64,000 nt of DNA from Castanea sativa (Eukaryota > Streptophyta > Magnoliopsida > Fagales > Fagaceae). The notes under the pieces were generated by a model. That model searched no databases and was not told the origin of the DNA. It was given only the letters and a program-made list of their open reading frames with translations. The stretch is taken from contig NC_134017.1 in the NCBI RefSeq assembly GCF_040712315.1, positions 25,462,322 through 25,526,321 of the forward strand, given 5' to 3'. The position numbers and the translations under genes were made by a program. This document shows positions 1-10,883 of this stretch, piece after piece. Position 1 is the stretch's first letter. Every line of letters begins with the position of its first letter.

Positions 1-1674
1 CTCCACCCAAAAGTGAGAAAGAGATAAGGGGTTTCTTGGGTCGACTACAATACATTAGTCGATTCATTGCCAAGCTTACTTCCACTTAAGGGTAAAAGAG
101 GCCGGAATTTTTGGAGTTTCAACTTTGGTTATAGCTCAAGCACAAAAGTTGTGGAAGGTGAAGGAAGAATATTTGAAGCCTTATCAACAATACTTGGAAG
201 ATTAACCAAAACCTTTGACAAGATTGAGTACACAATCATCCCTAGAGCTCAAAACCAATTTACGGATGCCTTAGCTACTTTAGCTTCCATGGTTAAAATA
301 CCCAAGGGAGTGTGTACAGGATCCTTGGAGATTAGGCAAAATTATGAGGAAGTACACAAAGGAAAGACCGAAGTTTCAGTAATGACCATAGAGGAAGATG
401 AAGTTCCATGGTACTATGACATCATGAAGTTCTTGTAACTAGGGGCATATTCGGATGGTGCCAACAAGAGAGAACATCGTTCCATTAGGATGGTGGCAAC
501 AGAATACACCCTATGTGGAGAACAACTCTATAGGAGGTCCTATAATGGAATACACGTTCTTTGCTTGAAGCAAGAAGAATCCGAAAGGGTAATGAAAGAA
601 GTTCATCAAGGGATTTGTGGCTCTCATATGAATGGAAGAATGTTATCCAAGAAAATCCTAAGGATAGGGTACTACTCGAACATGATGGAGACCAATTGTG
701 AGGACTATGTGAAAAGTTGTCATGATTGTCTGACACATGCCAACTTGAACCATGTACCACTTGGTGAGTTGTATAGCTTGGCTCCTTCTTGGCCATTCTC
801 AATTTGGGGCATAGATGTGATTGGAAGGATAGCTCCTAAAGTTTCAAATAGGAATGAGTACATTCTGGTAGCAATTGACTATTTCATCAATTGGGTGGAA
901 GCAGCCTCCTACTCCGTATTGAAGGCTAAGAATGTGGCTTGGTTCTTAGAAAACAACATCATATGTCGATTCAAGGTACCCTAAGAGATCATCTCCAATA
1001 ATGGTTCCCACTTTGAGGGTGAAGTTCGAAGGGTCATGGAAGAATATGGCATTGAGCATCACAAGTCTTCACCATATCGACCACAAGATGGCCATAGAAG
1101 CGGCTAATAAGAATGTATAAGAATGTGAAGAATATCCTAACTAAGATGGTAGTGACATACAAAGATTGAGCCAAGAAGCTTCCATTTGCCTTGTGGGGTT
1201 ATTGGACTTCTATCTGTGCATCGACTGGGGCAACACCTTACTCTTTGGTTTATGGTAGTGAGGCGGTGCTTCCTATTGAGGTGGAGATACAATCTTTGAG
1301 TGGTGGAAACCAAGGTCCTAGAAGAGGATTAGGTTAAGTCAAGATATGAACAATTGGCTTTGATAGATAAGAAGAGGGTTAGGGCACAATACCATGCACA
1401 AGGGTATCAAAAAAGGATTGCTAGAGCATTCAACAAGAAGGTGAAACTGAGAAACCTTAAAGAAGGGGACTTGGTCCTAAAGGTGCTTAGAGATGAAACT
1501 TTCAATCCGAGAGGAAAGATAAAGTCAAGGTGGTCTAGGCCTTTTATCATTAAAAAGATCATGTCCGAAGGTGCCACAAGGATCACAGATTTGGATGGGG
1601 AAGAGATGTTTCACCCAATTAACATGGATAGACTCTGGAAATATCACATTTTAAATAATAATAATAAAACCTGA
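1..1674 (+). pseudogene. Ty3/gypsy (Tat-like) pol remnant: RT end, RNase H end, integrase
   Basis: Decayed 3' part of a gypsy polyprotein entering from the left edge. Bases 3-86 read as the end of reverse transcriptase (PPKSEKEIRGFLGRLQYISR). The frame then shifts and resumes at about 151 with the end of a second, archaeal-type RNase H (IPRAQNQFTDALATLASMV), so a piece between them is deleted. At 490-984 comes the integrase zinc-binding region (HQGICGSH, then CHDC) and the start of the catalytic core (AIDYFINWVEA). A stop follows at about 982, then EIISNNGSHFEG, where the usual catalytic Asp of SDNG is Asn. 1354-1674 is the integrase C-terminal part (GKIKSRWSRPFIIKK). The end-of-RNase-H motif is typical of the Tat lineage. 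Non-functional. Confidence 0.88.
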
Positions 1675-2029
1675 AAGGGCGGCCTAGGAAAAAGTTAAGG
1701 CAAAAGAACCCTGTTAGATTGAAATCCCGAAATGGCAGACTAGGAAAAAGTTAAGGGAAAAAGACCATGGGCATGGTGAAAATTCCCAAAAGGATGTCAT
1801 GTTCAAAAATTACATGGAAAAGGAAAAAGAAAAGAATAATAGCAAATAAATGAGATGAAAAAAAGCAAAGATAATAAAAATGAAATTCTCTCATTGCTTA
1901 AATTAAAAGATAATAAGATTGTTTTCATAGGGGATTTGGGACATTCCAATCCTTTATTGAATTCAAAAACAAAAACATGAGAATAATAAAATTGCAGAAA
2001 AGTAAAACATGGGGCATATTAGGGTGGTC
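1675..2029 (+). other. Noncoding spacer between pol and antisense ORF
   Basis: AT- and purine-rich sequence after the pol stop. A short imperfect direct repeat containing CTAGGAAAAAGTTAAGG occurs at about 1683 and 1741. No coding potential was seen. It lies inside the same Tat element, in the space such elements often have between integrase and the 3' LTR. Confidence 0.5.
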
Positions 2030-2550
2030 TCTCAGTCCTCTTTGCTTTCCTGCTAGTCCTCATATAAGCTTTCTCATCCCTTAGAATCCACTTCATGTCA
2101 TCCTCCAACCATTGCTTGTACCTTGCAGTGGGATAGATGTATGTAAGAGGAACAATGTCTTACGTCATCCTACCATATGGCCAAGCCTCACTGGTCCTGT
2201 CCAAGATCCTATTGGTGAACATCGCGGTGTGGAAGGCACCTTCATCATCAGGAGCTCCTTGACGTTCTCCAAATTGCCTTGAGATACGACAAGTGGAATA
2301 GTAGGAGCAATAACAAAGCCCAACTAAAGTCACACAATGGTCCTTGCAGCAACTATGGACCATGCTTGAAATATGCCACCATTCCAGGACCCACTGAATG
2401 TCAGTCTCCTTGAGGTAACCCATAAACTCCATGTACGCCTCAAAGCTCATGTCATTCTAGCGAAGCCAGTGGTCCCTAAGATGCCTGGGAAGGTAGGTGC
2501 TGAGACGTATAGTAGGAAGTTGAAGCAACTGAAGCCTTTCTTGTAGCCAT
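2030..2550 (-). pseudogene. Antisense ORF remnant inside Tat element
   Basis: On the strand opposite to pol. It starts with MATRKASVAST (ATG at 2548-2550) and runs to about 2030. It is broken by a stop near 2476, a frame change near 2455 and a TAA at 2160-2162, yet the frame after that stop continues with DIVPLTYIYPTARYKQWLED. The middle reads EAYMEFMGYLKETDIQWVLE and then TCRISRQFGERQGAPDDEGA. This looks like a once-conserved protein and not a random frame, because recognisable sequence carries on past the stops. Extra antisense ORFs between integrase and the 3' LTR are known from plant Tat/Ogre elements. I cannot name the domain with certainty. It is clearly different from the antisense gene in E1 and E2. 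Confidence 0.6.
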
Positions 2551-2639
2551 ATTTGGAGAGAGGGAGAGAGAGAGAAGAGAAATAAAAAAGAGGAAAAAAA
2601 AGGTGGAAAAAAAGTGGAAAGCATGAGTGAAAAAAAAAA

Positions 2640-2659
2640 AAAAGAATGATGAAATGAGG
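2640..2659 (+). other. Polypurine tract of the left Tat element
   Basis: A purine-rich run ending GATGAAATGAGG lies directly before the TGTCTACACA that opens the LTR. This is the expected position for plus-strand priming. Confidence 0.6.
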
Positions 2660-3703
2660 TGTCTACACATGGTTACTCTAAATCTCCAACTCTCACCATA
2701 TGACTCAGATACGTGTATACATATGAAAAAGGTTTAAACAGAGGCAATACATGTGAAACAAACAAACAAAACAAAGCAAAAAGAGGCTTAAGTACGCAAA
2801 TAGAGGCTTGCGTACGCAGGCCAAATCCCACGTATGAAAGATTTGACCTGCGTACACATGCTTGTGGCATACGTGCACAGGGTTGTTCAAAACCCCAACC
2901 TAGAAACAAACATGTAGAGAACAGAGCAGAAATGAATACCCTAATTCTAACTACCAAACATGCTCAGAACATAAAAAGAATTGTAAAACTAACCTAAACA
3001 AGCATGCATAAATATAAACTAAGAAATAAAATAGGCAAATAGAAATATTAAAGGCAAAAGAGAAAAAGAAAGGGTTTAAGGGATACCTAAAAAACTCTTC
3101 AAGTTTGATTTTTAACCATTCTCCTTAGTCAAATCTATCACAATTCAATGAAACAGTGATTAGAAACTTTAAACTCAAATGATTAGGGCCAGGTCCCAAT
3201 CAAATAAAAATGACTTGAGGGTGTTTTGTGAAAAACTCCCTTTTGATTCACTATTTTCTAGTGAATCTTAGGTTTTCCCTTAGGATTTTTTGTGTGTTTT
3301 GAAAATGTATCATGTAAGGCTTTATATAATGGAAAAAATGAGGTTTAGAACGGCTCCTAAATGATGTGGGATTCATTCCAAACCTCAACCAATAGTGCAG
3401 AAAACTTGATTTTTTATGTTTCTAAAACCCTAGCTGCGTACATAGGAGAGTGCCTGCATACATATGCTTTGACCCTCGTACGCAGGCTGCTACCCACATA
3501 CGTGAGCCGAGGGCCACTTTGGTCTTTTATTTCCCAAAAAATAGATTTTTTTTCTCATTTAAAATGTTATATTTTTCATTTAAATACTCCTCAAGTCAAT
3601 TTGATATCTAATTGGGATCTAAACTGGCCTTAGGCCTTAGAGTCTGAGCATCATTGGGGAATAGAGGCCTGAGTCATAAGTGGTACAAAATGCAGTGTCT
3701 ACA
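2660..3703 (+). mobile_element. 3' LTR of the left Tat gypsy element
   Basis: About 1.04 kb, opening with TGTCTACA after the polypurine tract and closing with TGTCTACA at about 3696-3703. A TATA-like TATATAA sits at 3323-3329. Variants of GCGTACGCAGG occur near 2810, 2850, 3435 and 3478. The 5' LTR is outside the window, so the pair cannot be compared and no target duplication can be checked. The right end could be 3705. Confidence 0.6.
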
Positions 3704-4018
3704 CATCGTTTTGTAGCTTTGCATTTTATTTTTTTATTATTTTCTTCTCCCACATCAGATCTAATGTCTCTCTCTCTCTCTCTCTCTTCCCGTCCCTCTC
3801 TTTCTCATCTTTCTTTTTCTAGCTCACTCTCTTTTCTTTCTTGTTGTTCTGCCGACAAATTGACCACCACAAGTGAGAACAATGATGATGTGGCTCATCG
3901 GTTTATGGGGAACCCAAAATTATGAATTGGGTGTTCTTTAGTTTTTGCAAATCTAGATGTGGAAGGGTTTTGGCCGAGTTGATATGTACAATGGTTGATT
4001 TACGTAATGGGGTGAATC
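3704..4018. other. Unassigned host sequence
   Basis: Contains a CT microsatellite at about 3768-3788 and pyrimidine-rich sequence. An open frame at 3680-3925 is mostly low-complexity and begins inside the LTR. No gene is supported. Confidence 0.4.
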
Positions 4019-4077
4019 TAGTTGTGGAGGAGGATAGAGAGAGACTTAGGTTTGGAAAGGAAGAAGAGAAGGGTGGT
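4019..4077 (+). repeat. Tandem repeat unit, left part of a split array
   Basis: One unit starting GTTGTGGAGGAGGATAGAGA and containing CTTAGGTTTGGAAAGGAAG. Matching units resume at 20181, right after Copia element A ends, so the array was split by that insertion. Confidence 0.75.
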
Positions 4078-5001
4078 TGTAAGGTTCTACAAGTTTAGAA
4101 CAATTGGCAAACTGTGTGCATAAACTTGTCTAGGTATAGATCTTAGAGTCTATAGAGTTTATAGACAATGCTCAAGGTACTACAAGTTAGAATAGAAGAT
4201 CATTCAAGCTGTAGAAAGGAGAGTTTAAATTCTATGAAGCCCGCTCGATCGAAAATTTTATCCAATCGATCGCAAATCGGAGAAAATTAGATTTTGTAGA
4301 ATTTTAATTAAGCCCAACAGCCCATTGACCCATTAAGTGATTAGGTTTTTAGATCTATTTCCCATAGTATTTAAAGAAAACTATAAGGCACGTTTTAAGG
4401 AGACTTTGGAGGTGCTCTTTTGAGATCTAAAAGGTATTGTGCCTTCCTCTTTCAAAGTCACTACTGAAAATCATTCTCATATCATTAGATCCGGTAGATC
4501 TAAAATTGCTGCAACAAGATCAACAATTGCTAATGATCTAAACCTTCAAGGGTGGTCTTGAAGTCACAAACTAGAGATTTTGTGTTGCTAAACCTTTTCA
4601 TGGGATCTCAAAGACACACATGGGTGTTTGTGCAAAGCAAATCCAAGAAAGGAGTTTGTGGCTTTAGAGCTTGCACGTGGTCATGTTAGTAAGTTACTAC
4701 TAGAGGCAGCAATAGATTTAAGGTTAAATCTAATTGTAAAAACTTCGATTCTTTATAGTGGATTTGTTTTACCTTGAGGATAGCTAGATCAAATCCCCCC
4801 CCCCAAGTTTTTTTACCTTGAAACTGGACAGCTTCATTGGTTTTCTTGGGTAATCATATCATTGTCTTATTTATTTTTCCGCACTACATGATATGATTTA
4901 TTGTTGTTTAACCTAGATCTAAATAACAAATGTAAGTGTTCACTTGATTAATTAATTAGGTTAAACAATTCAGATTGTAGGGGTTTAAACAAAAACAAAC
5001 A
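4078..5001 (+). repeat. 5' LTR of Copia A
   Basis: Starts TGTAAGG and ends ACAAACA just before the primer site. It aligns along its length with the copy beginning at 14457 (TGTTAATTTCTAAAAG; shared motif AACTTGTCTAGGTATAGAT). It contains two TCGATCGA-type motifs near 4246-4275. Confidence 0.85.
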
Positions 5002-5002
5002 A

Positions 5003-5022
5003 GTAATATTAGAGCGGGTTCA
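5003..5022 (+). other. Primer binding site of Copia A (degenerate tRNAiMet type)
   Basis: AGTAATATTAGAGCGGGT follows the LTR by one base. It is a mutated form of the tRNAiMet-complementary TGGTATCAGAGC seen in Copia elements. The relative C has the better preserved TGGTATCAGAGTGGGT in the same place. Confidence 0.7.
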
Positions 5023-5036
5023 CTCTAATTGGATTA

Positions 5037-5786
5037 ATGTCCTTAGTGAGATCTTTGATTACTGCTATCATGGACAAATTTAAGTGTCTATCTGCTCATA
5101 TTTGTGATGATTTGAATAAAAAGGACACTATTGTTTCTGTTGATCTTGTTGATGCCTATGATACTCTCTGTAGGGAATTAACTAAATCTGTGAAAATTGT
5201 TAAGAAATTCAAGGAAGAGTTAAAATTGGCTAATCTTGAAAAAGAGAAATTGATTGTGAGATTATATGAATCTAATAAAAAGAATGAATTTTTGAGAAAT
5301 AAATTTTCCTCTCAAGATGAAAAGATAAAAAGTTTGGAACAAAAGTTAGCTGAGTCTGATGCTAAACTAGAAAAATTGTCTAGTACCAAACTTGTTGTTG
5401 ATAACAAATTTGTTTTTGTTACTATTCCCTTTAAGCCTAAAGATAAGAATGTTTGTGTTCCTCCTTTTAGGAGGAATCATAAAGAAAATGCTTATGTTGC
5501 TAGGTTAGACAAAGGTAAAAGTTCTAATGTCGATATTGAAGTTTCTAAACCTGTGTCTAAACCTATTGCTAGAGTACAAAAGAAATCTGTTTTTGTCTCT
5601 ACCTATCACCTTTGTGGTGTTGTTGGTCATACTAGACCAAATTGTTGTTTATTAAGGCAAAAACCAAAACTTGAGACTAGATCTACTTCTAGGAATACTG
5701 ATCTTCCTAAATTTGTTCCTATTTGTCACTTTTGTGGTCTCCGTGGCCACATTTGTCCTAACTGTCATAAATTGAAACTTATATAG
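5037..5786 (+). pseudogene. Copia gag, C-terminal half only (coiled coil plus zinc knuckles)
   Basis: 249-codon open frame from an ATG 15 nt after the primer site. Residues ~35-130 are Lys/Glu-rich and heptad-like, a probable coiled coil. Two CCHC-type knuckles follow near residues 196 and 231. The second, CHFCGLRGHICPNC, is intact, while the first begins Tyr instead of Cys (YHLCGVVGHTRPNC). Compared with gag in C, the PPLFDGTNY start, the UBN2 domain and the first zinc finger are missing, and the shared DAYDTLCREL / EAYNKICVEF region sits almost at the N-terminus. The frame is therefore the product of an internal deletion. The family's gag forms the virus-like particle and binds RNA. Whether this short form did so is unknown. 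Confidence 0.75.
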
Positions 5787-7872
5787 TTTTGAAAAATTTA
5801 AGCTTGTTAGCTTATGAAAGGAAATTGCAAGATTTCGTTCTTTCTCAGAAGAATTGTGTAATCCCTCAAATACACTCTACATCTCATGGATTTTCACCTA
5901 TAAAGCCAAAGACATGTGCTATATGGGTGAGAAAATACTTGCTAAGGTGAGTGTTGTTTATTTGTCCTTAATATAATTCTTTCAATTATTTGTGAACATG
6001 TTTTCTTTCAGTTTTTATTTTTTTATTTTTTTTTATTTTCTTAGGTTGTTTTGATTATTAAAAAAAAATCCAAAAACATTGAAAATTTTCAAAAAAGACA
6101 AAAATATTTTATTTTGTGTCTTATTTTATTTTTCTGAGTATTACATGAATTATGATATCTCTCTCTTTATTTAGAACATTCTTGATATTGTGGAGAAACA
6201 TAGAAATTATGGGTTGCATAATTGAGTGCATGAGCTATTTTTGATTTTGTATGAGTATGTACAAGTTTGTACATGTACTCATGGGTTGTTTAAGAAATTG
6301 ATATTTCTTGTTTCTATACCTTCTATAGCTTAGTGGAGCACTGTCATGCATTGCTATTGCACTTTGTTCATTTAGCATAATGTGTGCCTTCCGTTTTTGG
6401 TCATAATGAAAATTTGAAAATCCAAAAATATATATTTTTGTAATGCACATTATTTAGTGTGTAATTAAGGTTGGCTAATGAAATTTACATTTCATGACTA
6501 TGTAGATTGTTTAGCTTTGATGAGCTTATTTTCTACACTTTGCTAGTTTGTGCTATGTAGTACTTAATTGTGTGAGTTGTTTATAGTCTTTAAACAAATG
6601 ATCTTGATTTTGATGTCACATTCTTTTGATCGTAAGGACTAGAAAATTCTAGAATAAAGGCATAAATAACCATCTCACCAATATTACTTGTCAATCATGA
6701 ACACTTATGTGCAAATTATAAAAGTTGTGCTCACTATGGTGTAGCACTTGCACAACAAGATTAAATGAGGTGCTGATTTTAAAAAGAATAAGAAAATCAA
6801 AACAAAAAAGAAAAATAAAATGCTTTTACATTTTTGCAAGCGTGTTTTCTAGGAGATGTGAGAGTTATATGATGTAACTCTTTAGGTGATAGTCACTTTC
6901 AAACCATTGTGATTGATGATGTAAAAAATTTGTTTAATTACTATCTACATATCACCTGTTTTGTACTTTGTACACTGACTAGTTACACACACTACACACA
7001 AATCTTTGCTAAATTCTGTACATAAGATTGTGTATTGACTAATTTGACCATCTTTAATTGCATATGAACTGATGTGTAAATGAAAATTTTTGTTTTGGTT
7101 GGGAATTTGAAGAAAAATGTGTTTAGAAGTTTAGAATCTTTGTTTTTAACTTCTTGGTTGGTTTTGATATTTGCATTTAAGAGGCATCATGTTTTTCTAA
7201 AACTTTTCTGGATCATGTTCATATATATTAAGTCATAAAAACTACTTTTAAATTGTTTTTCTGCATAAAAATTCCAGATTTTGAAGTTTTAAAAATTTTC
7301 ACTATTTCCACCGTTCGAAGATTACCCTCAACCGATCGAAAATGTTCAGGTTTTAAAGCAAAAACTCTCTGCCTAATTCAATTGATGCTCGATCGATTGA
7401 AAATGTCTAGAAATATTTTCGATTGCTATTCGATTCCTTTTGATCGATCAAGACTGGAAAATTTTCAATTTTTAAAGTTCTTGACAAATCTGTCTTTTCA
7501 TGCATCATTTTGTGATGGGATTCACATGCATTGCATTGTTTTCTTTATCTATCTTGTATTTTTGTAGTCATATCTCCCATTGTTTTCACACATAACATGC
7601 ATACATTTTGCTAAATTGGGTACTCATCCTGATTTAAAAATGTATTGATTAATTTTTGAGTTATGTACATTTTTGAGTTGCTAAATTGGGTACTCAACTC
7701 AATGCTATTTTTTTCTTGATGTGTGAACTAGTAAAAATTGGGAATATTTTTTAGAGATATGATGGATAGTCAATGTGCAAATATTTTCTCTACTCTTAAG
7801 GTTGATTTGAGTTCAAAATACCTTGACACATGAAAAAACATTGCATGCTGAATTTTTATATCATTGAGATCT
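5787..7872 (+). other. Noncoding internal region of Copia A, left part
   Basis: About 2.1 kb of AT-rich sequence after gag with no protease, integrase or RT. It contains a segment near 6837-6920 (CAAGCGTGTTTTCTAGGAGA) that matches element C in its own sense orientation, showing common origin. Several TCGATCGA-like motifs lie at 7310-7460. The open frame at 7253-7567 is not supported as a gene. Confidence 0.65.
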
Positions 7873-7877
7873 ATATT

Positions 7878-8687
7878 TGTTGGGAAATTTAGACCCCAGT
7901 TGATAGAATCAACAAGTTTTAAACCCAAGTTGTTAATTAGATTTATTATGAATAAACCTTGTTAAAACAAACTAACATCAATATTATGTCAATATCATGC
8001 ACAATCTCCGTAGATGAACTTACAGTAGAAACTTTATACTGCTTCAGAACCTCTGAACTCTTCAATATATGAATGCCACCCTTTTGTAAGGATCCCAATA
8101 CGTGACTAACCAATGATGCATGACTCCTAGCACATGACTAACACACCAACTTAAGGAAGATGTTGGTTGTAAAGTTCTTCACTTTATCAACAATGAAGAT
8201 CAAGAAGCACCTAGTTACAAAATCCTAAGGCACAAAGACACAGTAGCTTCTTTTAGAGAGAATAAAGCACTTGGTCACTTTTTACATGTGCTCTCCTTAT
8301 ATTCTCATATGTGACGGCCTTCAAAATAAGCCTTATATATATCTAGGGTTGTGAGAAAAGAAACCCTACACATACATGTCAGCATGGGCCGAAAATCAGA
8401 TTTGAAAATTCTAATTTCGTAATTCTCGATAGATACAGCTGTCGAGCTATCTATCGAGACCTCGATAGATATATCTGTAGAGCTATTTGCCAAACTTTAA
8501 TGAAAAGTACTTCTTCACTTGTTTCTTAGACATATTTGCATGGCTTCAATACTAGACTTAAACTCTTATTCCTTGAAATACTAAACTCATCCTAGATATA
8601 CCTAATTACCAGTAAAGTGCGTTTTGTTAAAGGATTAGCCAATTTACATTACATATGTCTCTAACAACATCCACATATTTCCTAACA
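7878..8687 (-). repeat. 3' LTR of Copia C
   Basis: On + it starts TGTTGGGAAATTTAG and ends CCTAACA. It is about 135 bp shorter than the partner LTR because of a deletion near 8005 (after TCATGCACA). The minus-strand TATA-like ATATATATAAGG is at 8333-8344. Contains CTCGATAGAT / ATCTATCGAG palindromic motifs at 8427-8475. Confidence 0.9.
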
Positions 8688-9021
8688 ATCTCTCCCTTTA
8701 GCAATCCGTGACAAAACCACAACAAACAAATGAAGTATGAGAGAAGTTATAAATCACTAAACTCATAATCACTTGTTGAGTACAATAAAATCTAATCTTA
8801 ACACAAACTCTTGAAAAACTTTGCAAGAATAGAGTTCATGGCATGATAAATTTTGACAACTTGTCTTTTTGAAACACTTTAAACAAAACTCATCAAGGCA
8901 TCTTAGTATGAAACAGAAATAAAATATTGCATACATAAGAAACATGTGTATAAAGAGAAAAAAGAAACAACACATGGATAAATAGGTGAAGAAGACATAC
9001 ATCATCATCATCATCATCATC

Positions 9022-9061
<40 letters not shown>

Positions 9062-10883
9062 AGCACAATGTATGTAAACATGGTCATAAAACCGGTGTAC
9101 AAAAAGCTAAAAGAAGCTTCCAAAACAACAAGGAGGTAAACACTCCCCCTAACAAGATGAAACATAACTCCCCCTTATAAGGGCATGTATTTCTCCCCCT
9201 AACATGTAGAATCTTAAAAAGAAACTACATTTTCTCCCCCTTTTTGTCATGATTGACAAAGGGTACAAAAAGCTATAAAGCTTCACCCGAGAAACATAAA
9301 GATGATCAAGGGGGCACAAGGAATCCATATAAATGCATGAATGTAATGAAACAAGATGCTATGGATGACAAGATAAAAGAAAGATGCAAAATATGTGAAA
9401 AACAATGCATGCAAGAGGATCTCGACAGATCGAGAAGCTGTTGAGCAGCTATAGAGCAGAAGCCAACCTCAATGGATCGAGAATCTGTCAAGGATCTATC
9501 GGCTAAACAAAAAGTTTCTTGATGGATCAAGAATCTGTCGAGAAACGATCGAGAAAAAGTCCAGGAAATCTCGATGGATTGAGATTGCGATAACTTCTAT
9601 CGAGATAGGAAGAAAAAGGGGCTCGATAGATAGCAATCTATCGAGAGTTGTCAAGAAGCTGTCGAGATGGGAAAAAATGGTTTTTCAAAGAAGAGAAAAA
9701 CACAGACATGAATGCAATCAAGCATGCTACCCAACCAAAGATGCAAACAACATTTGAAACTCTCAAAAACATCTCTCAACAAGAAAAAGCAAAGCATTCA
9801 TGATCCAGAATACACACACACACACTAAACAAGTCTAACCAATTTTATATTTCAAAAACAAGTCAAGACAGTTTAGTGAGCATACATTAACACATGTATC
9901 CCTTGTGATGGCCAAATCACATTGCACCTGCACATGTATCAAGAGTAGTAAAGACTTTGCGTGTTATGTGTGAAAAATATTGCAAGATTGCATAAGTGTG
10001 TACATGTTATGATGATTTGAGATATGAGAAAATCAATTTAACTCACACACAATCATAATTGTTTGATGGAGACTATCACCTTCGTGGTACATCCTATTAC
10101 TCCCACATCTCCTAGAAGACACGCTTGCAATCATATATAAAGCATTTTGATTCTTTTAGCTTTTATTTTTCTTTGCATATTTTTCTTTTGTTAAGCATAT
10201 CATGCATGCGCTTATAAGAGAGAGAAGAAAATACCCAATTATGTTAAGCTTTTGACATTGTACTTTTGCTATGCCGAAGCATACAAATATCATTGACATT
10301 GCACTTTTGCTATGCCGAAGCATACAAATGTCATTTCATGATTGGCGGGCAACATAATGAAATGGTTATTTATGCCTTTCTCTTAGGATTTTTTAGTCTT
10401 TCCCGTCAAAAAGAGTAATATAAGTGTTAATTACAAGAGATTACTTAATTTTACTTATCACAAACATGAGCCATAAAGCTCACTTGCTTAGTTGTGCATA
10501 GAGATGCTTATCTAAGCTACAAAAGATACAAAATTTAGAAAAAATTTGTTTCAATGGCTATCCAAGGTACACAAGTACCAATGTACACAAAACACACACT
10601 ATTTTTGTATTTTTCTGATTTTGATTTTTCTCTTTTTATTTTGAAAAAAATAAACAAAATAACGACTAAACAACCAAACAAAAACAGACAAACAACTTGA
10701 AGGTATGAAGATAGATGCAGATGCATGAAAGCATGATTCCAAAAATAGATAAGAAATCAAGCAAAGAGAGTCCTACTATAGATAGAAAGAATAAAAGTAG
10801 AGGACAAACAAAAAAGACAATTAAGTCTTAGGCAACTTTGTCACCCAAACAGCACGAGTCTTTGGCCGTAAAGATGAAAAGGC
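8688..10883 (-). other. Noncoding internal region and polypurine tract of Copia C
   Basis: On the minus strand the end reads TTGCTAAAGGGAGAGAT directly before TGTTAGG, a classical Copia polypurine tract and LTR start. Further inside there is a (CAT)n/(TA)n microsatellite (9000-9054), a dense block of TCGATAGA/CGATCGAG motifs (9418-9665) and a ~50 bp tandem duplication (ACTTTTGCTATGCCGAAGCA twice, 10255-10330). No pol. The short ORFs at 8769-9165 come from the microsatellite. Confidence 0.7.

Noticed and set aside
3680..3925. 81-codon Ser/Leu-rich + ORF
   Set aside because: Begins inside the LTR and is dominated by a CT microsatellite. No domain.
8769..9180. Overlapping ORFs on both strands rich in YIYIYI and MMMM/DDDD
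   Set aside because: Translations of the CAT/TA microsatellite at 9000-9054.
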